Counted from the first letter of the stretch, positions 12,901 through 25,734 are shown. The stretch: 64,000 bases of DNA from Ulva prolifera (GCA_023078555.1 CM041201.1:1557713-1621712); one strand, 5' to 3'. Notes: a model not told the origin generated them from the sequence alone. Program-made: numbers and translations.

Positions 12901-14319
12901 TCAGAGGGGCTGTCCGCCTGAATGCAGACTCCCACGCTGTGGCTTGAGCTCGCGGTGTACTCGGCTTGTGTGGCGGCCGGGACGACGGCGATTGTGGCCT
13001 GCGATGCGGCCTGCACGAACCGCTCATCGCTCGCAAACACTGCGGCGCTGCGGCCGTAGTCGAGCTGGCACAGGTGGCACAGCTGCTCGATTTCTGACTC
13101 TGTGTGGATGCCTGCACAGCTCACTGCCGTCTAGGGCCATATAATGCTTGATTGGGCATGTAAGGTGATACTGGGAGCCCATGATATGGATGGGGGGGGG
13201 GAGGTTTTGGGGCTCGAACCTGGGTGACGATGGTGATGGCCATGCAGAGGGGGGTTGTGGCGGAGGTGTCACAGGCACTCGAGGGCGGCTCTTGCGGCGT
13301 TAGATGCCGTTGCTGAGATGGACGGGGTGCCTATTCAAGCCGAGGAGCAGGCGGTGGATCAAAGGTGCACGCATGCATGGATACACTGTTTGGTGCCCAG
13401 ACGCAGATCCAGAAGCCAAAATCAATTGGGATGTGATGTCCAGGATGCACGGTGTTGTAGAGATGAGAATTGCAACTATGACTGCGGGCGGAAGCGGGTG
13501 GCGGAGTTAATTCGGAGTCGTACCCGAGACAACTGCCACTGGAGAGTCATTGAGCAAGATGTACACGTCTCTGCAGGGATGATCTGCTGTCTGCTTTGCA
13601 TCTAGCACAGTCCTCAACTTCACGACAAGAGGCAACGATTTGCCATCTTCCCCCAAGAGGATGGTCTTGCTCATCGCCTCCTCTGCATCGGGACCGTCTC
13701 GAGCATCCACCAGCAGCACTTGGATCTGCGCCTGCTTCAGCAATGCCAGCTCCTGTGCTGCCGTCTCCCGGTCAAGAAAGCCGCTATCTAGGATGATTGA
13801 AGATATGTGCAAGCTGTTGAGCAGTTTCTCTGCGTTTTTAACATCGGGCGCTTGCGACGCCAGAGCTTTAGACCAACGGAGTGCTGAAAGGAGCATTGCG
13901 GGCGCAAGCGCTGCCACAGTATTGAGCGCCATCACGGCTACTGCTATACATTGCCACCAGTTCTGGCTACGCACAGGTAGAACTGTGCGAACCAAGGTCG
14001 CTACCAACGCTAGGATTGTGACGGTCACCAGCATTGCCGAAAACAGCGCGCTGATGGTGCCAGATGTCGCTCCGAGTGCGTTCAGCACTGTGGTGATCAT
14101 CTTCAGCTTTCGACTCGGGGCCCTAGCATTTATGGCCAGACTGGACAAGCGTGCAAGGGTGATCTCATTAACACCGGCGAAGACAGCCAGCGCAAGGAGA
14201 CAGCACCACAGCCCAGCATGCTTCCCATCAGATCTATACCACAGCAAGAAGGATATGGATGCCAGGCCTGCCGCACATCGCGGAACCTGGTAAATGTCCA
14301 ACGAGGCAGGTTGTCCCAT
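9972..14319 (-). CDS. TMEM94-like: TMEM94-like degenerate P-type ATPase (5' end unresolved)
   Basis: Minus-strand exons 14319-13524, 13111-12879, 12131-11883, 11550-11326, 10963-10752, 10158-9972; phases agree at every junction, giving 634 residues. Hydrophobic segments near residues 36-60, 90-113 and 122-147 are followed by IILDSGFLD (171-183 region) where a P-type ATPase has DKTGT. Next come VLLVDARDGPDAEEAM (201-216), placed like the TGD helix, and AVFASDERFVQAASQATIAV (about 289-308), placed like GDGxND. Then come several membrane helices and a basic tail. This order and the C-terminal helix pattern resemble TMEM94, a membrane protein of P-type ATPase fold with degenerate catalytic motifs. 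Only about 25 residues separate the phosphorylation-site position from the TGD position, so the nucleotide-binding domain is absent. The first exon may start at an acceptor near 14288, and upstream exons (A-domain, M1-M2) were not identified. Confidence 0.62.
11186..11250. repeat. Tandem 20-mer with GCATGC cores
   Basis: About three imperfect copies of a unit close to ACACATGCGGCATGCATCCC, inside an intron of the TMEM94-like gene. One of several local clusters of the GCATGC palindrome. Confidence 0.7.
12468..12535 (+). repeat. SINE-like repeat family A, copy 2 (fragment)
   Basis: GTGTTACGGGGACAAAGCCA followed by a GAGGCAGGTAGCACCACAGG segment matches the 5' half of family A. It lies inside an intron of the TMEM94-like gene, in opposite orientation. 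Confidence 0.55.
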
Positions 14320-15427
14320 TTCTCAAGTCGCAAAGAAGGCGCGACGACGTTGCGATCACAATGATGTAGGCGCCAATACTAACAGCAGACCGCAATTTGC
14401 TGACTGCATCGGGAATGTTTTAGACATCCCTGCCACTCGCGCGGCGCTAGTCAGCACAAAAACAACAGCCAGGGACGTTGGCCGCTTTACATCCGCCGAT
14501 GCGCCATAGTGTTTATAAAATCATAATGCTGGGTAAGCATTTTCATCTGCGCACGTCTTGGCGAGATGCATGTTTCAAATTCTCACGCAGAATGCATGGA
14601 GCTGTCGACCACAGCTACGGAAACACCGGCAGCGAGATCGCTCTCGCTGCGGTGTAAACGTGGACTTCGGAAAGTTTGTCAGTAGCCTTTGGCCGCAGGT
14701 GCACTAGCAGTCGCGTTCCGGTCAGGAATGTTCGACGCTTGCATCTACACCGGGTGATCAGTCTGCGTGGATTGGTGCCAGCGGTATCGCTGATTGTGAC
14801 AGGCAGAATCGCAGGAAGCCTCCAAATGTAGGCTGTCATGTATTGAAGCGTGTACCTGCGTGTCGCCTCGACAATGCTAGACACACTAGCCCTTCGGGAG
14901 GGCATGGACCTCCTGACCGCTTCTCTTGGAGTCACTCTTCCAGAAGTCACCAAGAAACGCCATCTTGCAAGACTTGAACGTGTGTCTGGGTCCGGCGTAG
15001 ATCAGGTAGGGCCTCTGCACATGCTTGTTACCGTGCATTGGATCGTGGTTTGCGAAAGGAACAACGGTCTGCGTCGATGCAGGGGCAGGTTGATGAAGCC
15101 AAAGTCTTATTAGCAGCCAGATCGCCGTCACCTGATCGCTTTCATGCGTGTTGCAACGGCCTAGCTGGCCGTCCCAATGAGTTGGATGCCTTGCTTGTCC
15201 TTCTATGGAATCTCGCTCAGCACACAAATCAATTGGACGCAAGCCCAGGAAAGAGGGAAAATGTGCCGTCCTCTGCCAATGTTCAGCGTCCGACTATCGA
15301 CGTGTCCCGGCGGTCAGGTGTGCATCACTCGCTTGCTCTGTGCCATGCTGAGCATCTCATCTTCAAAACAGCCCAGTATTGCTGCAGAAAGAAAACAAGG
15401 CAACCCAACCGACCATCGCTACTCTGA
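14320..15427. other. Divergent interval between TMEM94-like and GCP2 genes
   Basis: Should hold the 5' exons of the minus-strand TMEM94-like gene and possibly the GCP2 promoter. Minus-strand frames at 14615-14953 (RRTFLTGTRLLVHLRPKATD) and 14886-15242 (ANHDPMHGNKHVQRPYLIYA) look protein-like and could be such exons. I could not connect them by phase. Confidence 0.35.
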
Positions 15428-15566
15428 ACATGAGCAGAGCAGCTTTCTAGACTCGAGCTTCATGGACGTCAGCTACTCGATGGACATGCTCTCACCTTCA
15501 GAACCCATCCCAGGGGGCATGTCAACGCCCGCAGCCAGGAGGAGGTCACCCCTTGCTGACTCCTCG
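15428..15566 (+). CDS. Candidate upstream exon of GCP2
   Basis: A plus-strand frame reading SSFLDSSFMDVSYSMDMLSP followed by a Pro/Ser/Arg-rich stretch, ending at a GTGCGC donor after 15566. It looks like a disordered N-terminal region. Its phase does not fit the next exon as modelled, so either the join or the frame is unresolved. Confidence 0.25.
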
Positions 15567-15770
15567 GTGCGCCACCACCATTCTGTCCTCCCATACGCTG
15601 CGTCTCGGCCCGTGGCGTGGGCGTGCTGTCCCTAGGCAGCTTTGAACACTCACAGCGTTTTTGTGTTCGCGACTCGTTGACCAGGTTTGATAGTGATACA
15701 GAGGCACCGCCATGTCCTGACCCAGAAACGCTGCCATGTAGCCCGTCTTGCACATCAACCCGATGTTCAG

Positions 15771-18700
15771 CGACTCTAGAGAAGACGTGGGCCGGTCTCC
15801 GCAGTCTGCGGGCCGGCCAGCAAAGCCCTCCCTGGCCTCTGCAGCAGAGGCATACGTCGTGACCCCCACAGTCACCCTCCCGGATGCTGGGAACCTCTTT
15901 CAGCCCATCAGCGAGATCATCAGCGAGTCTGCTCCGCAGCACATGCAGCAGCGTGCGGCAGAGCTGTGCCTCGACGCTTCAGACCTCGACCGGCCGTACC
16001 TGACAGGTGTGGTGCCTCAGCCCATGTAGCTGGCGACACAACCTGGACTTGATGAACAAACCACCGCAGGCGCGGGCTCTTGCATGGCAGTGCAACAGAG
16101 CATACGGCCAGGGGCCGCAATTACTATGAATTGCTCTGCTGCGCACCACGCTGATCAGATGCACAGCACCAAGGACCCTCGTCACTTCAAGCTCTGCAGC
16201 CGTTTGCAACGGCTTCGGGCGTAGTCAGCTCTGCTGGTGTGGCGAGCGGTGTAGATCACACCCGGGAACCCACAAAATGCCCATGACGAACGACTGCTCA
16301 GTGCCTGCCTGCGAGGCGGCTTTGGCAGTGCTGAAGGAGACTCTGCAGCACCGGCAATGCATCTGTGCATGCCTTTGGGCCCATTGCTGCGCATAATCCA
16401 GCTGCTTGGCGTGCGCCAGGCGTACGGCGCACATCGCAGCTCAGCCTATGGTTCTGCCGCAGCGTGCCTCATGGAGAAGCCCCTGCACTTGCCTGCCTTT
16501 GCACACACATGCAACGGGCCGCACCGCACTCCTGGGCATGCCACCTGCGGGGCCCACCTGCGGGGTCCACGCCTGTCCCTGCCTGCCTGTGCACGCAGGC
16601 CCTCCGGTTTGTTTTTTTTTTTGAGTTGCGTTTGGGCAAGCACGGCTGCTACATATGGCCCTCGCCGCACCACCACCAGCCACAGCACACCCAATGTGCA
16701 CTCACAGCTGCCCCCACGTGCCACCACCATTCAGCCCGACCCATGCGATATGAGGCAGTAAAGCATCACATCACACCCCTCACCCCCTCCTCCCTGGCAG
16801 TCACTGCGCTGACATCTCCGTCTGTCGTCACCTCCCCGCTGTTCCCCCTACCCACCAGACTGCCCTGCTCCCCCCTGCTGCCACACCTGTCTCTCATCCC
16901 TCATCCGGACAGCGCACGGTGTCGACTCACCTGCGGCCCCCGTCGGTGCAGGCGACTGGGTGCTCGAGGAGGCGGCGGCGGTGACGCGCGGCGACGACCG
17001 CGTGCCATCCCTTGAGGGCCGCGCGATGTTCGACCAGGAGTGCCTCCTCGTCAGCGACCTCCTCGACGCGTTCATGGGCCTCCCCACCGAGTACCTCGAG
17101 CTCGTGCATGCGACCGGCCCGACCGGCGGCCGCCACATCGTCTACTGCCTCTCGCGCTTCCATGGCCAGTTCTGCGACGCGTCGCTGTGCGAGCAAGTGC
17201 AACGGTGCGCCGCCGCCGCCGCCCGGCCCTTGCTGCCGGTATCGTGCTTCGGCAGTATACCGGCTCTGCTGTGTGCCGGGCGGCGCATACGTCTGGAGCT
17301 TTCTGTGTCGGCCACAGTGTGGTTTGTGGCGATGCATTCAGGCCTAGATGCGCAGCATTGATTTCCGACACGCGACAAAGGGGGTCGTGAATCAGGGCAC
17401 CTGCATCATGTGCTGCTGTGACGATCTCCCGTTTCAAGGCATCAGCTGCCCCAGGTATTGTCAATCACGTACAGACCTCGCCAGTGCTTTCTCTTGGCGT
17501 GGGCGGTCGAATGCGCCGGTGCCGGCGCCCCCTGGCGGACCCGAACCACCCCTCTCGCCACGCATGACGGCGCGATCCGTGCAGGATGCTGCACATCCCG
17601 GAGAGCGTGCTGCTCATCTCCCGTTACGTCGAGAGCCGCCTCGCGTGCGAGTTTGGCAGCGTGTGCAACGCGTTTGCCGAGGCCGTGCGCGCCCTCCTCG
17701 ACGACTGGCTCATCTTCGTCACCAAGCTCGAGCACAGCCTGCGCGACTCCGACTCGCGGCTCGCGATGCTCTCCTACTACTGTGAGCAGATGGTCCCCTC
17801 CCTGCACCTCGCTGGCAGTGCGTGCCCCCCCCCCCCCCCAATTCATTGCAATGCAACTTCGTGTCTGGATACATCTCAAGAGCTGGGGCCGTTGCATGGC
17901 AGACCACCATTGCGTACTGCCGTAACTTGTAATTGAAAGCATTCATCTGAGCTGCAGTGTAGCTCTGTGTGTATTACAAGGACAAAGCAAGCAAGGCAGG
18001 TAGCACCGCGGGCAACAAGCAGGGGAACCGCACAATCACCCGCGCAATCAGCAGCACGCAACACATATCACCACACCCAACGCAGTGTCACTCTGTGTGT
18101 TCCTGTTGATGCGACAGAGGATCTCTTGCTGTGTTTGCCTATGCCCGTTCACTCTGCTGTAACACATTGGTCTGACTTGGCGTGTAGAACATCCGCGTGA
18201 GCCTTTGTAGCGCACACGGTCGCTTGCTGTGCCGCGTCTTCGCACGCGCATGACCGCCGGGGCAGCGGGGAACATCGGGGAGACCACCGGGCGCTGACGC
18301 GGCCCCATGCATGCAGCGCTGTGCGCGGAAGCGTCGGCGAGCGCGGCGGCGGGCGCGAGCCTGCTCAACCTCCTGCACGTTCGTACCCGCACCGTCGTCG
18401 GGAGCTCGCGCGCGAGCCGGCTGCTGCAGCAACTGCTGGCGGCCGCGGCGGCGCCGTACTTCGAGGCGCTCACGCGCTGGGTGTCCACCGGCGTGCTGGC
18501 GGACCCGTATGCGGAGTTCATGGTCGTCGAGGTGCCGGGGATGCGCACCGACGCGGAACTCCACGGCGAGTCGGCGTTCTGGGCGGGGGGGCACCGGCTG
18601 CGATCACGAGCGAGTGGCGACGGCGGCGCTGAGGAGCCTGACGTCCCGGCATTCCTCGCCGAGGTCCAGAACGACGTCCTCAAGGCCGGTGCGGACTACT

Positions 18701-21440
18701 GTGAATGCATGCGATTATTTATGTACATGCATGGGGAGCATGCATGTGGACATGACACGGCTGTGGGTCCATGCATGTGCTCTCCGCCCTGCCGGAGCAC
18801 CGCGTATGCGCTGATCACGGCGTACAATGTACCTACAATGCAGAAGCTCCTACCTCGAGTCCCAAGGTATTGACAAGCTCGGCGCAGCGTGTGTTTGTGG
18901 TTTGGTGCGTATGGTCAGGCTGTGTTGCTGTGGGTGGCTGGGACGCGCCGGGTGAGGTGTTGCACGGACAAAGCGACCGAGGCAGTTGGCCCCGTCACCA
19001 TCGCACTGGTGACGGCTGGCGGCTGTGCAGGGAAGCACTGGGCGATTCTGCGGCAGTGCCACGAGCAGAGCCGGGAGGCCGCGGGGGCGCTCGAGGCGGC
19101 CGACCACAGCGACGCCGACGCCGCGGTGGAGTACGACCCCAAGGGCCACTACCTCCAGGTGCGCCCCCTGGCCCCACACACACACACACACCCTTGAGAC
19201 TTGCCATCAAGCTCGTCACCATCGAATGTGAGAGCTGTATCTAAGCCCTCCTGTGTGGCAAATGTGATGACCGCCATGCCTCAGAAGCTGCCTGTGTCTG
19301 GGACCGTCATCATCATCAGATCTGATGTTGTTCCGCACTCCGTGGATGTGCTGCATGCTGCGCTGGAGGTGGTGCCCGCCCGCCGCAGTCGCAGTCGCTG
19401 TAACAGAGTGGCTGTGCCGCTGATGACCGTGGCCGTGGCGCGCACAGGCGATCCGCATGCACTACCAGCGCGCCGGCACCGCGCTCCTCACGATGATGCT
19501 CGCCCACTTCGACCTTCGCCAGTGGCTCGCGACCTGCAAGAACTTCTTCCTGCTCTACCAGAGCGACTTCCTCACAAACTTCCTCGAGAGCGCCGGCGAG
19601 GAGCTGGCGAAGGAGGCGGGGCGCACGAGCGTCGCGCGGCTCCGCAGCCTCCTCGAGATCGCCATCCGCACCTCCTCCCTCCAGCGCGAGCCCCACGCCG
19701 ACCAGCTGCTGCTCACCCTGGACAGCCGCTCCTTCAGCGAGCTGCACACGGTGCGAGCCTCATGCATGGAGTGCATGCATGTGCGGTCTGCCGATCGCCG
19801 GCAGCGGAGCTGTGTGGCGTTGGTGCGAGGCCGCAGGTCGTATCGGTGGGGGGGGCCTCTGTGGTTTGGAGGCGCGGTGGCCGCTCCTTCTGGCCGTAGA
19901 CCCCAGCGTTGTGCCTGACATGACTCTGGTCATCCCTGGTGTGAGGCCGCTTCCCTGGTTCTCGAGCTGGGAGCGCAGGCGGGCAGCTGGTGCGCAGCCT
20001 GCGGGTGTCCCGAGGTTGACGCAGGACATGGCGGTGCACGTGCAGATGCTGTTCAAGTCGGCGGCGCGCAAGGCGCGCACGACGAAGAACGTGTCCAAGA
20101 TCAAGTCCGCCGAGCTGCTGATGCTGCAGATCTCGATCCAGTGGCCGCTGTCGATCGTGCTCTCGCCGCGCAGCATGCGCATGTACCAATTCTGCTTCCG
20201 CCACCTCCTCAACTGCAAGGTGCGCCGTGGCTTCGACCACCCCTGCACGATGGGTGCCAACACCTGCACGCGGCACCGTGCTGGGAGAGACGTGCCGTGT
20301 GCCTCCTCCTCACTAACGAATTGAGTCGTACGATGTACCGTCATGGTGTCACTAGCGCTGCATGTGTAGACGTGCTGACACGTGATCACGCTGTAATACC
20401 GAGCCGACCTCGGTGTAGGCCCATGCTGTGAGTGCCTCGGCTCCAGTGGCTGAATCATGAAGATCTGGTGCTTTGTCTCCCCTCCCCGACACCGGGCAAG
20501 TAGCGGCTCCTGCACGCATGTGGACCCTCCCAACACTCACACAAGCCGACACGTATACCATGCAAGAATGTGCCGCCAGCGGATGAGTAGAGGCGCACTG
20601 AGCCACATGCAACTTGCATGCATGTGCGGCATGCATGTAGTGTGAAGGCACTACCACGGCAGCCAGCTCTTGCATGACAGCTGTGCACAGCCCGCAGCCG
20701 TCTCCCTCGTGCAGGTCGTGGAGGGGAAGCTTGGGGAGACGTGGCGGCACCTGACGCGGGCGCGCATGCTGCGCTTCAAGAAGCCGGAGGAGCGCGCCGC
20801 GCAGCGCACGCTGACGCGCGTGCTGCTGCTCGTCAACCGCATGCTCGTGTTTGTGCAGCGGTACCTCCACTTTGTGACGGTCGAGGTGATTGACCCGCAG
20901 TGGCATATCATGATGTCGCGCATCTCCGACGCCGACTCAATCGACGAGGTCCGCCCTACGCACGCTGCTGCTTCCCAGTCTCCGATGGACGCCTGCATTA
21001 TCCCCCAAAACAAAAGTAAATGTAACCGTGCATCCTGTATGCGTGCATGCTCGACCACACATGCTCGATCGATCCGAGGCGGTCGGGCCGTTCGCGTGGG
21101 ACACCCCCCACCCCCGCTTAGAGAGCTCCGCCCGATTTTTTGTCGGCAGCACGCGCACTGACGGCCCGCCGTGCACGGCTGCAGGTGATCGACCTTCACG
21201 CTCACTGCCTGCTCAACATCATGCGCTTCGGCCTGATGGAGCGGCTCAAGGCGCTGAGCATGGTCGCGATCATCACGTGGACGAGCCGCGAGGCGTGCGG
21301 CCGCATCTCGGCGGCGCTTGCGCGCCACTGCGGCGGCGCCGTGCCCGCCGACGTCACCGCCGACATGCTGCTCGCCATCGTCGCCGTACCGGAGTTCGTT
21401 GATGGCATCGACCGCGCAGAGCGTGACTTCACAGAGGTGC

Positions 21441-21477
<37 letters not shown>

Positions 21478-21918
21478 AGCTGTCAGTGACGTGCCTACGC
21501 ATTTGTGTGTGTAGCATACTTCACAACCCGTGCTTCAGGCTTCAAGCAATATGCCTCGCCGTCTGGGAGAGGCCCGGACATGACACTGACGACCTGCACC
21601 GGGCTGTAGAGGCTGTTTCTTATATTCCTCTTTTGTTTTAATGCTGTGTTTGTTGTCATGTGGCATCGGAGAATCTGCAGTGGTGCCGGTCGGCGCCGAG
21701 GCTCCGCAGGCTCCCATCACCGCTGCGGCGTGCAGGGTGTGGAGAAGCTGCACGCGGAGCTCAAGGCGCACAAGTACGCCGTGCAGAGCGGCACCTCCAC
21801 GGACCGGCAGGTCGAGGCCGACATGATCCAGAACTTCATCGACCAGATCGCGACGAAGCACTTCACACCGGCGGGCCACGTCATGCGGGAGGCTGTGCGC
21901 CACCTCGCCCGCCACTGA
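15771..21918 (+). CDS. TUBGCP2: Gamma-tubulin complex component 2 (GCP2/Spc97 family)
   Basis: Exons about 15771 (or 15845)-16006, 16952-17204, 17585-17817, 18317-18688, 19031-19158, 19448-19750, 20025-20219, 20715-20948, 21185-21436, 21736-21918; every later junction is in phase. The first exon ends DLDRPYLTG, matching the RPFLTG motif ahead of the GRIP1 domain. Landmarks in order: VSDLLDAFMGLPTEYLELV; SLLNLLHVRTRTVVG and APYFEALTRWVSTGVLADPY with AEFMV; NFFLLYQSDFLTNFLESAGE; QWPLSIVLSPRSMRMYQFCF with RHLLNCK; RYLHFVTVEVIDPQWHIM. These follow GCP2 over the GRIP1 and GRIP2 domains. GCP2 pairs with GCP3 in the gamma-tubulin small complex that nucleates microtubules. About 795 residues are modelled. 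The 5' end is unresolved. GCP3 is less likely because of the DPYxEFM motif and overall length. Confidence 0.88.
17825..17839 (+). repeat. poly(C) tract just after a GCP2 donor
   Basis: 15 C on the sense strand, starting 7 bases into the intron whose donor is at 17818. Confidence 0.95.
17966..18080 (+). repeat. SINE-like repeat family A, copy 3
   Basis: GTGTATTACAAGGACAAAGC followed by GCAAGGCAGGTAGCACCGCG and AGCAGGGGAACCGCAC; CA-rich 3' end. Inserted in the GCP2 intron 17818-18316, in the sense orientation. Confidence 0.75.
18100..18175 (-). repeat. Dispersed repeat family B copy
   Basis: Read on the minus strand it is TTACAGCAGAGTGAACGGGC followed by ATAGGCAAACACAGCAAGAG. Shared with 29750-29830 and 35090-35145. 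In the same GCP2 intron as family A copy 3. Confidence 0.6.
21444..21476 (+). repeat. poly(C) tract just after the last GCP2 donor
   Basis: 33 C on the sense strand, beginning 7 bases after the exon end at 21436. Confidence 0.97.
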
Positions 21919-24766
21919 CGCGCTGGCGCCTCGCCCGCGTAAGCGGCACAGAGCACAGTGCCGGTTGGCCGGGAGTGACCAAGGCAGCGCCGTGAGCCCT
22001 CGGAGGTGCATGTCTTTGCGTATATCGCCCTCAGATGCATGCACGCCAGCTCGATGTGCTGTGCGTGGCTGCGCGCGCGTGCTCCTCCGTATTACCGCGC
22101 CTGCACGCCAGCTTGATGTCCCATCGGGTGATTTAATGTTCACTGTATAGGGGCGGGACCAGGACGTGCCGGTGGCTGTTGAGGTGTACCCTGCTGTGCG
22201 CTGCGGGGGTGGCGGCCCCGGCTCGGCGGTATGCACAGTTGTGCTATCCCCCTGTGCATCTGCTCAGGGGCATGTTGTGTCCTAGGAAGGCGTAGGGCAG
22301 GGCTTTTTGCTGTGGCGCGGGGTGCTTGAAGTATGTGAATGGCACGGTTCGCCAGAATGGGCATGCTCAGTGTTGTTTGCCAGGTGGTATGTACGGGAGT
22401 GTGTGTGCGTCCAAGGACGGTGTGTGCATTGCGAGGCAGGAAAGTGAGTTTCCTGTAGGTCGCTGTCGTTGTAAAGGAATGGTGTCTGGATTGTTCCGGT
22501 CGTCCAACCGATCTCTACGTCACCATAAGAGTGCAACAGCGAGTACAAATCTATGTGGACACACTGCCAGGCAGGTTTGCCCTTGTGGCCACGCACAGTG
22601 AGCTTTGGTGCAACAACGCAACCTGCAAGCATTGAACGTACGTCACACACGCGTTGAAACGCTCACGTGAACACAACGCGCCGGACACAACCACACATGA
22701 GCAGGTTGTTAAGAGTTTGCAGCCTGGGAAACCCAAGAAGCCAGATCATGGTGTGCTGCAGCTAGCTAGCGGGTCATGCTGCTGCCACGAAACAGTGGGC
22801 CCATGAAGGTCGGATCAAGTCGGCTTCAATTCTGCCAGTTAGGGCTAAAGTGTGAGGACTGTCTACGTATTTGGGCATGCGTGACAATTCGTGTGGGGCT
22901 GAAATACTCTCCCCATAGCAAGCCCTGTCGAAAAGCACAACCCGATTACGTCCAAACGTTGCACAACCTGTCCAACCGCTCGCCGATGCATCCGGAGCAC
23001 GGATGATAAGCTAACGACCCTCGTAGGCGTTTATTTTGTTTCTGCTCCGTAGTCTGTGGCCATCGCGTCCAAATGTGTTTCTGAGCCATCGCCGTGAAAC
23101 AAACTGCACGGGCAGGGCGTCGCTGGGTGGCCAGTAAATATCAGCTGATGCTTGTCGAAGTATGAAATGCTCAGAAGGATGTTCAGAAAAGTCTCAGAAA
23201 ACTTTGGCGATCGTGCAACTGCAGGAGGTCGTAAACCAGCGGTGGCTCAGCTGCAGGCCCCTAGGCGCCTGCCGGGCCAAACGAGGCCTGACACGAATTA
23301 TCTGCCTTAAAGCAGCCTATCCATCAGTGCAACATGCAAAGTGTTGATCGAGCCCGTGTCCGCATCATGGTGAGGACGCAGCAACGTGGCGGAAACACCA
23401 GACAAGCTCGGCCGAGCAGCCTGGCCGAGCCCGGGCAACTGCATGCCAGAACACCAAGCGCCTCCTATATTGCAAAACAGCAAACGGGAGAACACAAACA
23501 CCACAAAAGAATCTCATTCGCAAAAACAGCAACTTACGGGCATGGGGCCAGGTCGCTCTGGCAATTGCAAATTTAAAGGCCACTAACACACTGCAGCTCA
23601 CGTCTGGAACGAGCGGTGCATGTATGACTCTACTGAACAGCTCCTGGATAGGGTAAGCAGCTACGTCTGCACACCATACAGCCGTTCAGGATGCAGGGCC
23701 TGCATTGCAGGCCCTATAAGCCTGCACCTTGCTCGCGGTAGCTTGTGTACACATGTGTGACTTGTTCGGCCATACTGTGCCGACTAGCCCCAATGCAGCT
23801 CGGTCTGGATCATTTCCTTTCGTAACATCTTAGTCATTGTCATCGCGGACAACCACGGGCGCCAGGGTCCCCAGGACGGGAGGTCGAGATGTGATGCCGT
23901 CACGCTCAGTTCCCAAAGTACGGGCTTGTGTGGAATGACTAACGAACTGTGTCTTCGACAGGCATGCTGAGCGTGAGTCGCGCATGCACTAGCGCATGCA
24001 TGCGGCCCTATGACCACGTAGCCTCACGTGAGGCACACGGTAACCCCCGCGCACGTCCGTGCCTGAGCTGGAATCCATCTCCGTGCATTCCGAATCGTGG
24101 CCATAATGAATGAAATGTATAGTATACTGCTTCCAAAACAGCTCAGTGCTGACTTTATGGCGTATATTCTCGCTGCAGTGAGAGCGCTGGCGCTCGAGCT
24201 GGCGTTCGCGACCTTCTGGGACTCACTGACAAATTAAGCATGTGACAGCGCATGCATGGGACATCATGGCTGATCATGATGTTCGCAGGAACCTTCGCGA
24301 GCAGACAACATCCGCCGAGTTGCACGGCAGTGTGCCGGCCCTGTGTAGACCCTAGCTGCCGCCTTAGGTGTATTGGAATAATCATGTGCACGTCTCTGCT
24401 TACAGTTCAGTACTGGACGGGTGCATGCGGCTTCAAAGCTCAGGGTCGTATTTGTCACGGTGCGGGAGGCCTGGGGGCTCGCGATCGGAAGGCCATGCGT
24501 GCACGTATGCATGAAGGCGGGGCTGCCGCGCAGCTACGTCTGTGTGAGCCGTAGGAGCTCACACAGCAAAGCTCTACAATCTGCACAACGTCTGGATGGA
24601 GCCAGAACGCCGTAGCACCGCCGCCAGCCATGCATGATGAGAAAGTATGCATGTAGGTGGCGGCGAAGTATCGCGAGGCCAGGCCTATCGGCAATGCGTG
24701 AAGGCACCTCGAGTGCGACGAGTCGAAAACGCACACAGTACTGCAGCCTGGCTAGCTGACATTTCG
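21919..24766. other. Intergenic, no gene seen
   Basis: About 2.8 kb after GCP2. Only short overlapping ORFs without motifs or splice continuity. Scattered GCATGC palindromes (for example near 23990-24000 and 24250). Confidence 0.45.
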
Positions 24767-24774
24767 TATAAAAG
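24767..24774 (+). promoter_or_regulatory. TATA box candidate
   Basis: TATAAAAG, followed about 25-30 bases later by a pyrimidine-rich stretch suited to transcription start. The next supported gene on this strand is the secreted protein at 25735. Confidence 0.5.
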
Positions 24775-24799
24775 CCGATGCCGTTTGGGGAAGTAAGCC

Positions 24800-24936
24800 A
24801 CTCACTCTCAGCTCACCGCTTATATCTCTACACTTCCAGCTTCATTTTATTGAATTTCATTCCACCTGTCCAGCAGCTATCTTGCATCGATATCTTCTGT
24901 CGACAGTCTCATCCGGGCCCTTTCGACGACAACAAG
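24800..24936 (+). other. Putative 5' UTR exon
   Basis: Lies after the TATA box and ends GACAACAAG before a GTGAGC donor at 24937. An acceptor (ACATGCAG) ends at 25725, ten bases before the start codon at 25735, so an intron in the 5' UTR (24937-25725) would link the promoter to that gene. This is inference from spacing and splice motifs. Confidence 0.35.
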
Positions 24937-25734
24937 GTGAGCCACCGTTCTCCCTGGCTTGTACTTCACTGAAACGATCGCTAGGTTGACACAAGGATGT
25001 TGGCCTCAACCTGGATTAAGGTTTTGTGCACCACCTGTTACCCAGGGTGCCAGCTTGTGGGCGCGTGCACGTAGCTTGCGTTCTGCACATGGCCGCCAAG
25101 CATCTCATGCAAGCTGGCGCAGCCACGAAGGCCAGTCTATATCGTCTATATTGCAACATATTGTTCAATGCTTCCTTTGCAGCCAACGTGGTGTGACGTA
25201 GCACTGGTGTGACACCCTGAGCTAGCTCGAGGATCCAAATGCAAGCTGGAACGGGTGGCATCGACACGCTCTGCAGCCGCAGCCTGAGTGCACGTAAGCC
25301 GTTGCCTTCGTTGCATGCTGTCTATTCTGCGCCCTTGTGCTGTTCTGCAACACACTTGCGCGATGGCGATGCTTGAAGGGATGCCACCTTGTCCATCTCG
25401 CTGCTTTCATGCATGTGCTGCTTTGCCGACATTGCAGCTAGCGCTGTTGCCCGGCCTTTGCCTTCACCGATATCCGCACGCTCGTCTCTACATGCTGTGA
25501 ACGTATGTGTCACACGACAGCGGCTGTGCACCTGCTGTCATGCGTACATTCCGAAGCCCGTTGGCATAAACTTGCGCCCCAGGCAGTGAGTCTGCCCGCA
25601 CTAACCTGCGTCACGTTGAAGACATGCTCATGACGCAGCATGCTGCTTAGTCACCATGCTTCATGTACGTCCCACAGCAGCTGGCCTGACACATCGCGAG
25701 CGCTAACAAAACTCCACACATGCAGGAAACAGTC

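Noticed and set aside
13205..13225. GGCTCGAACCTGG as part of a tRNA gene
   Set aside because: B-box-like only; no acceptor stem, D-arm or A box at the right distance on either strand.
16927..17337. Minus-strand ORFs opposite GCP2 and other solid genes
   Set aside because: Shadow frames of exons whose sense frame has clear homology and splice continuity.
17782..17783. GTGAGC as donor of GCP2 exon 3
   Set aside because: It is in phase, but it would remove a conserved helix (CEQMVPSLHLAG) that aligns with the family. The GTGCGT at 17818 is also in phase and keeps it.
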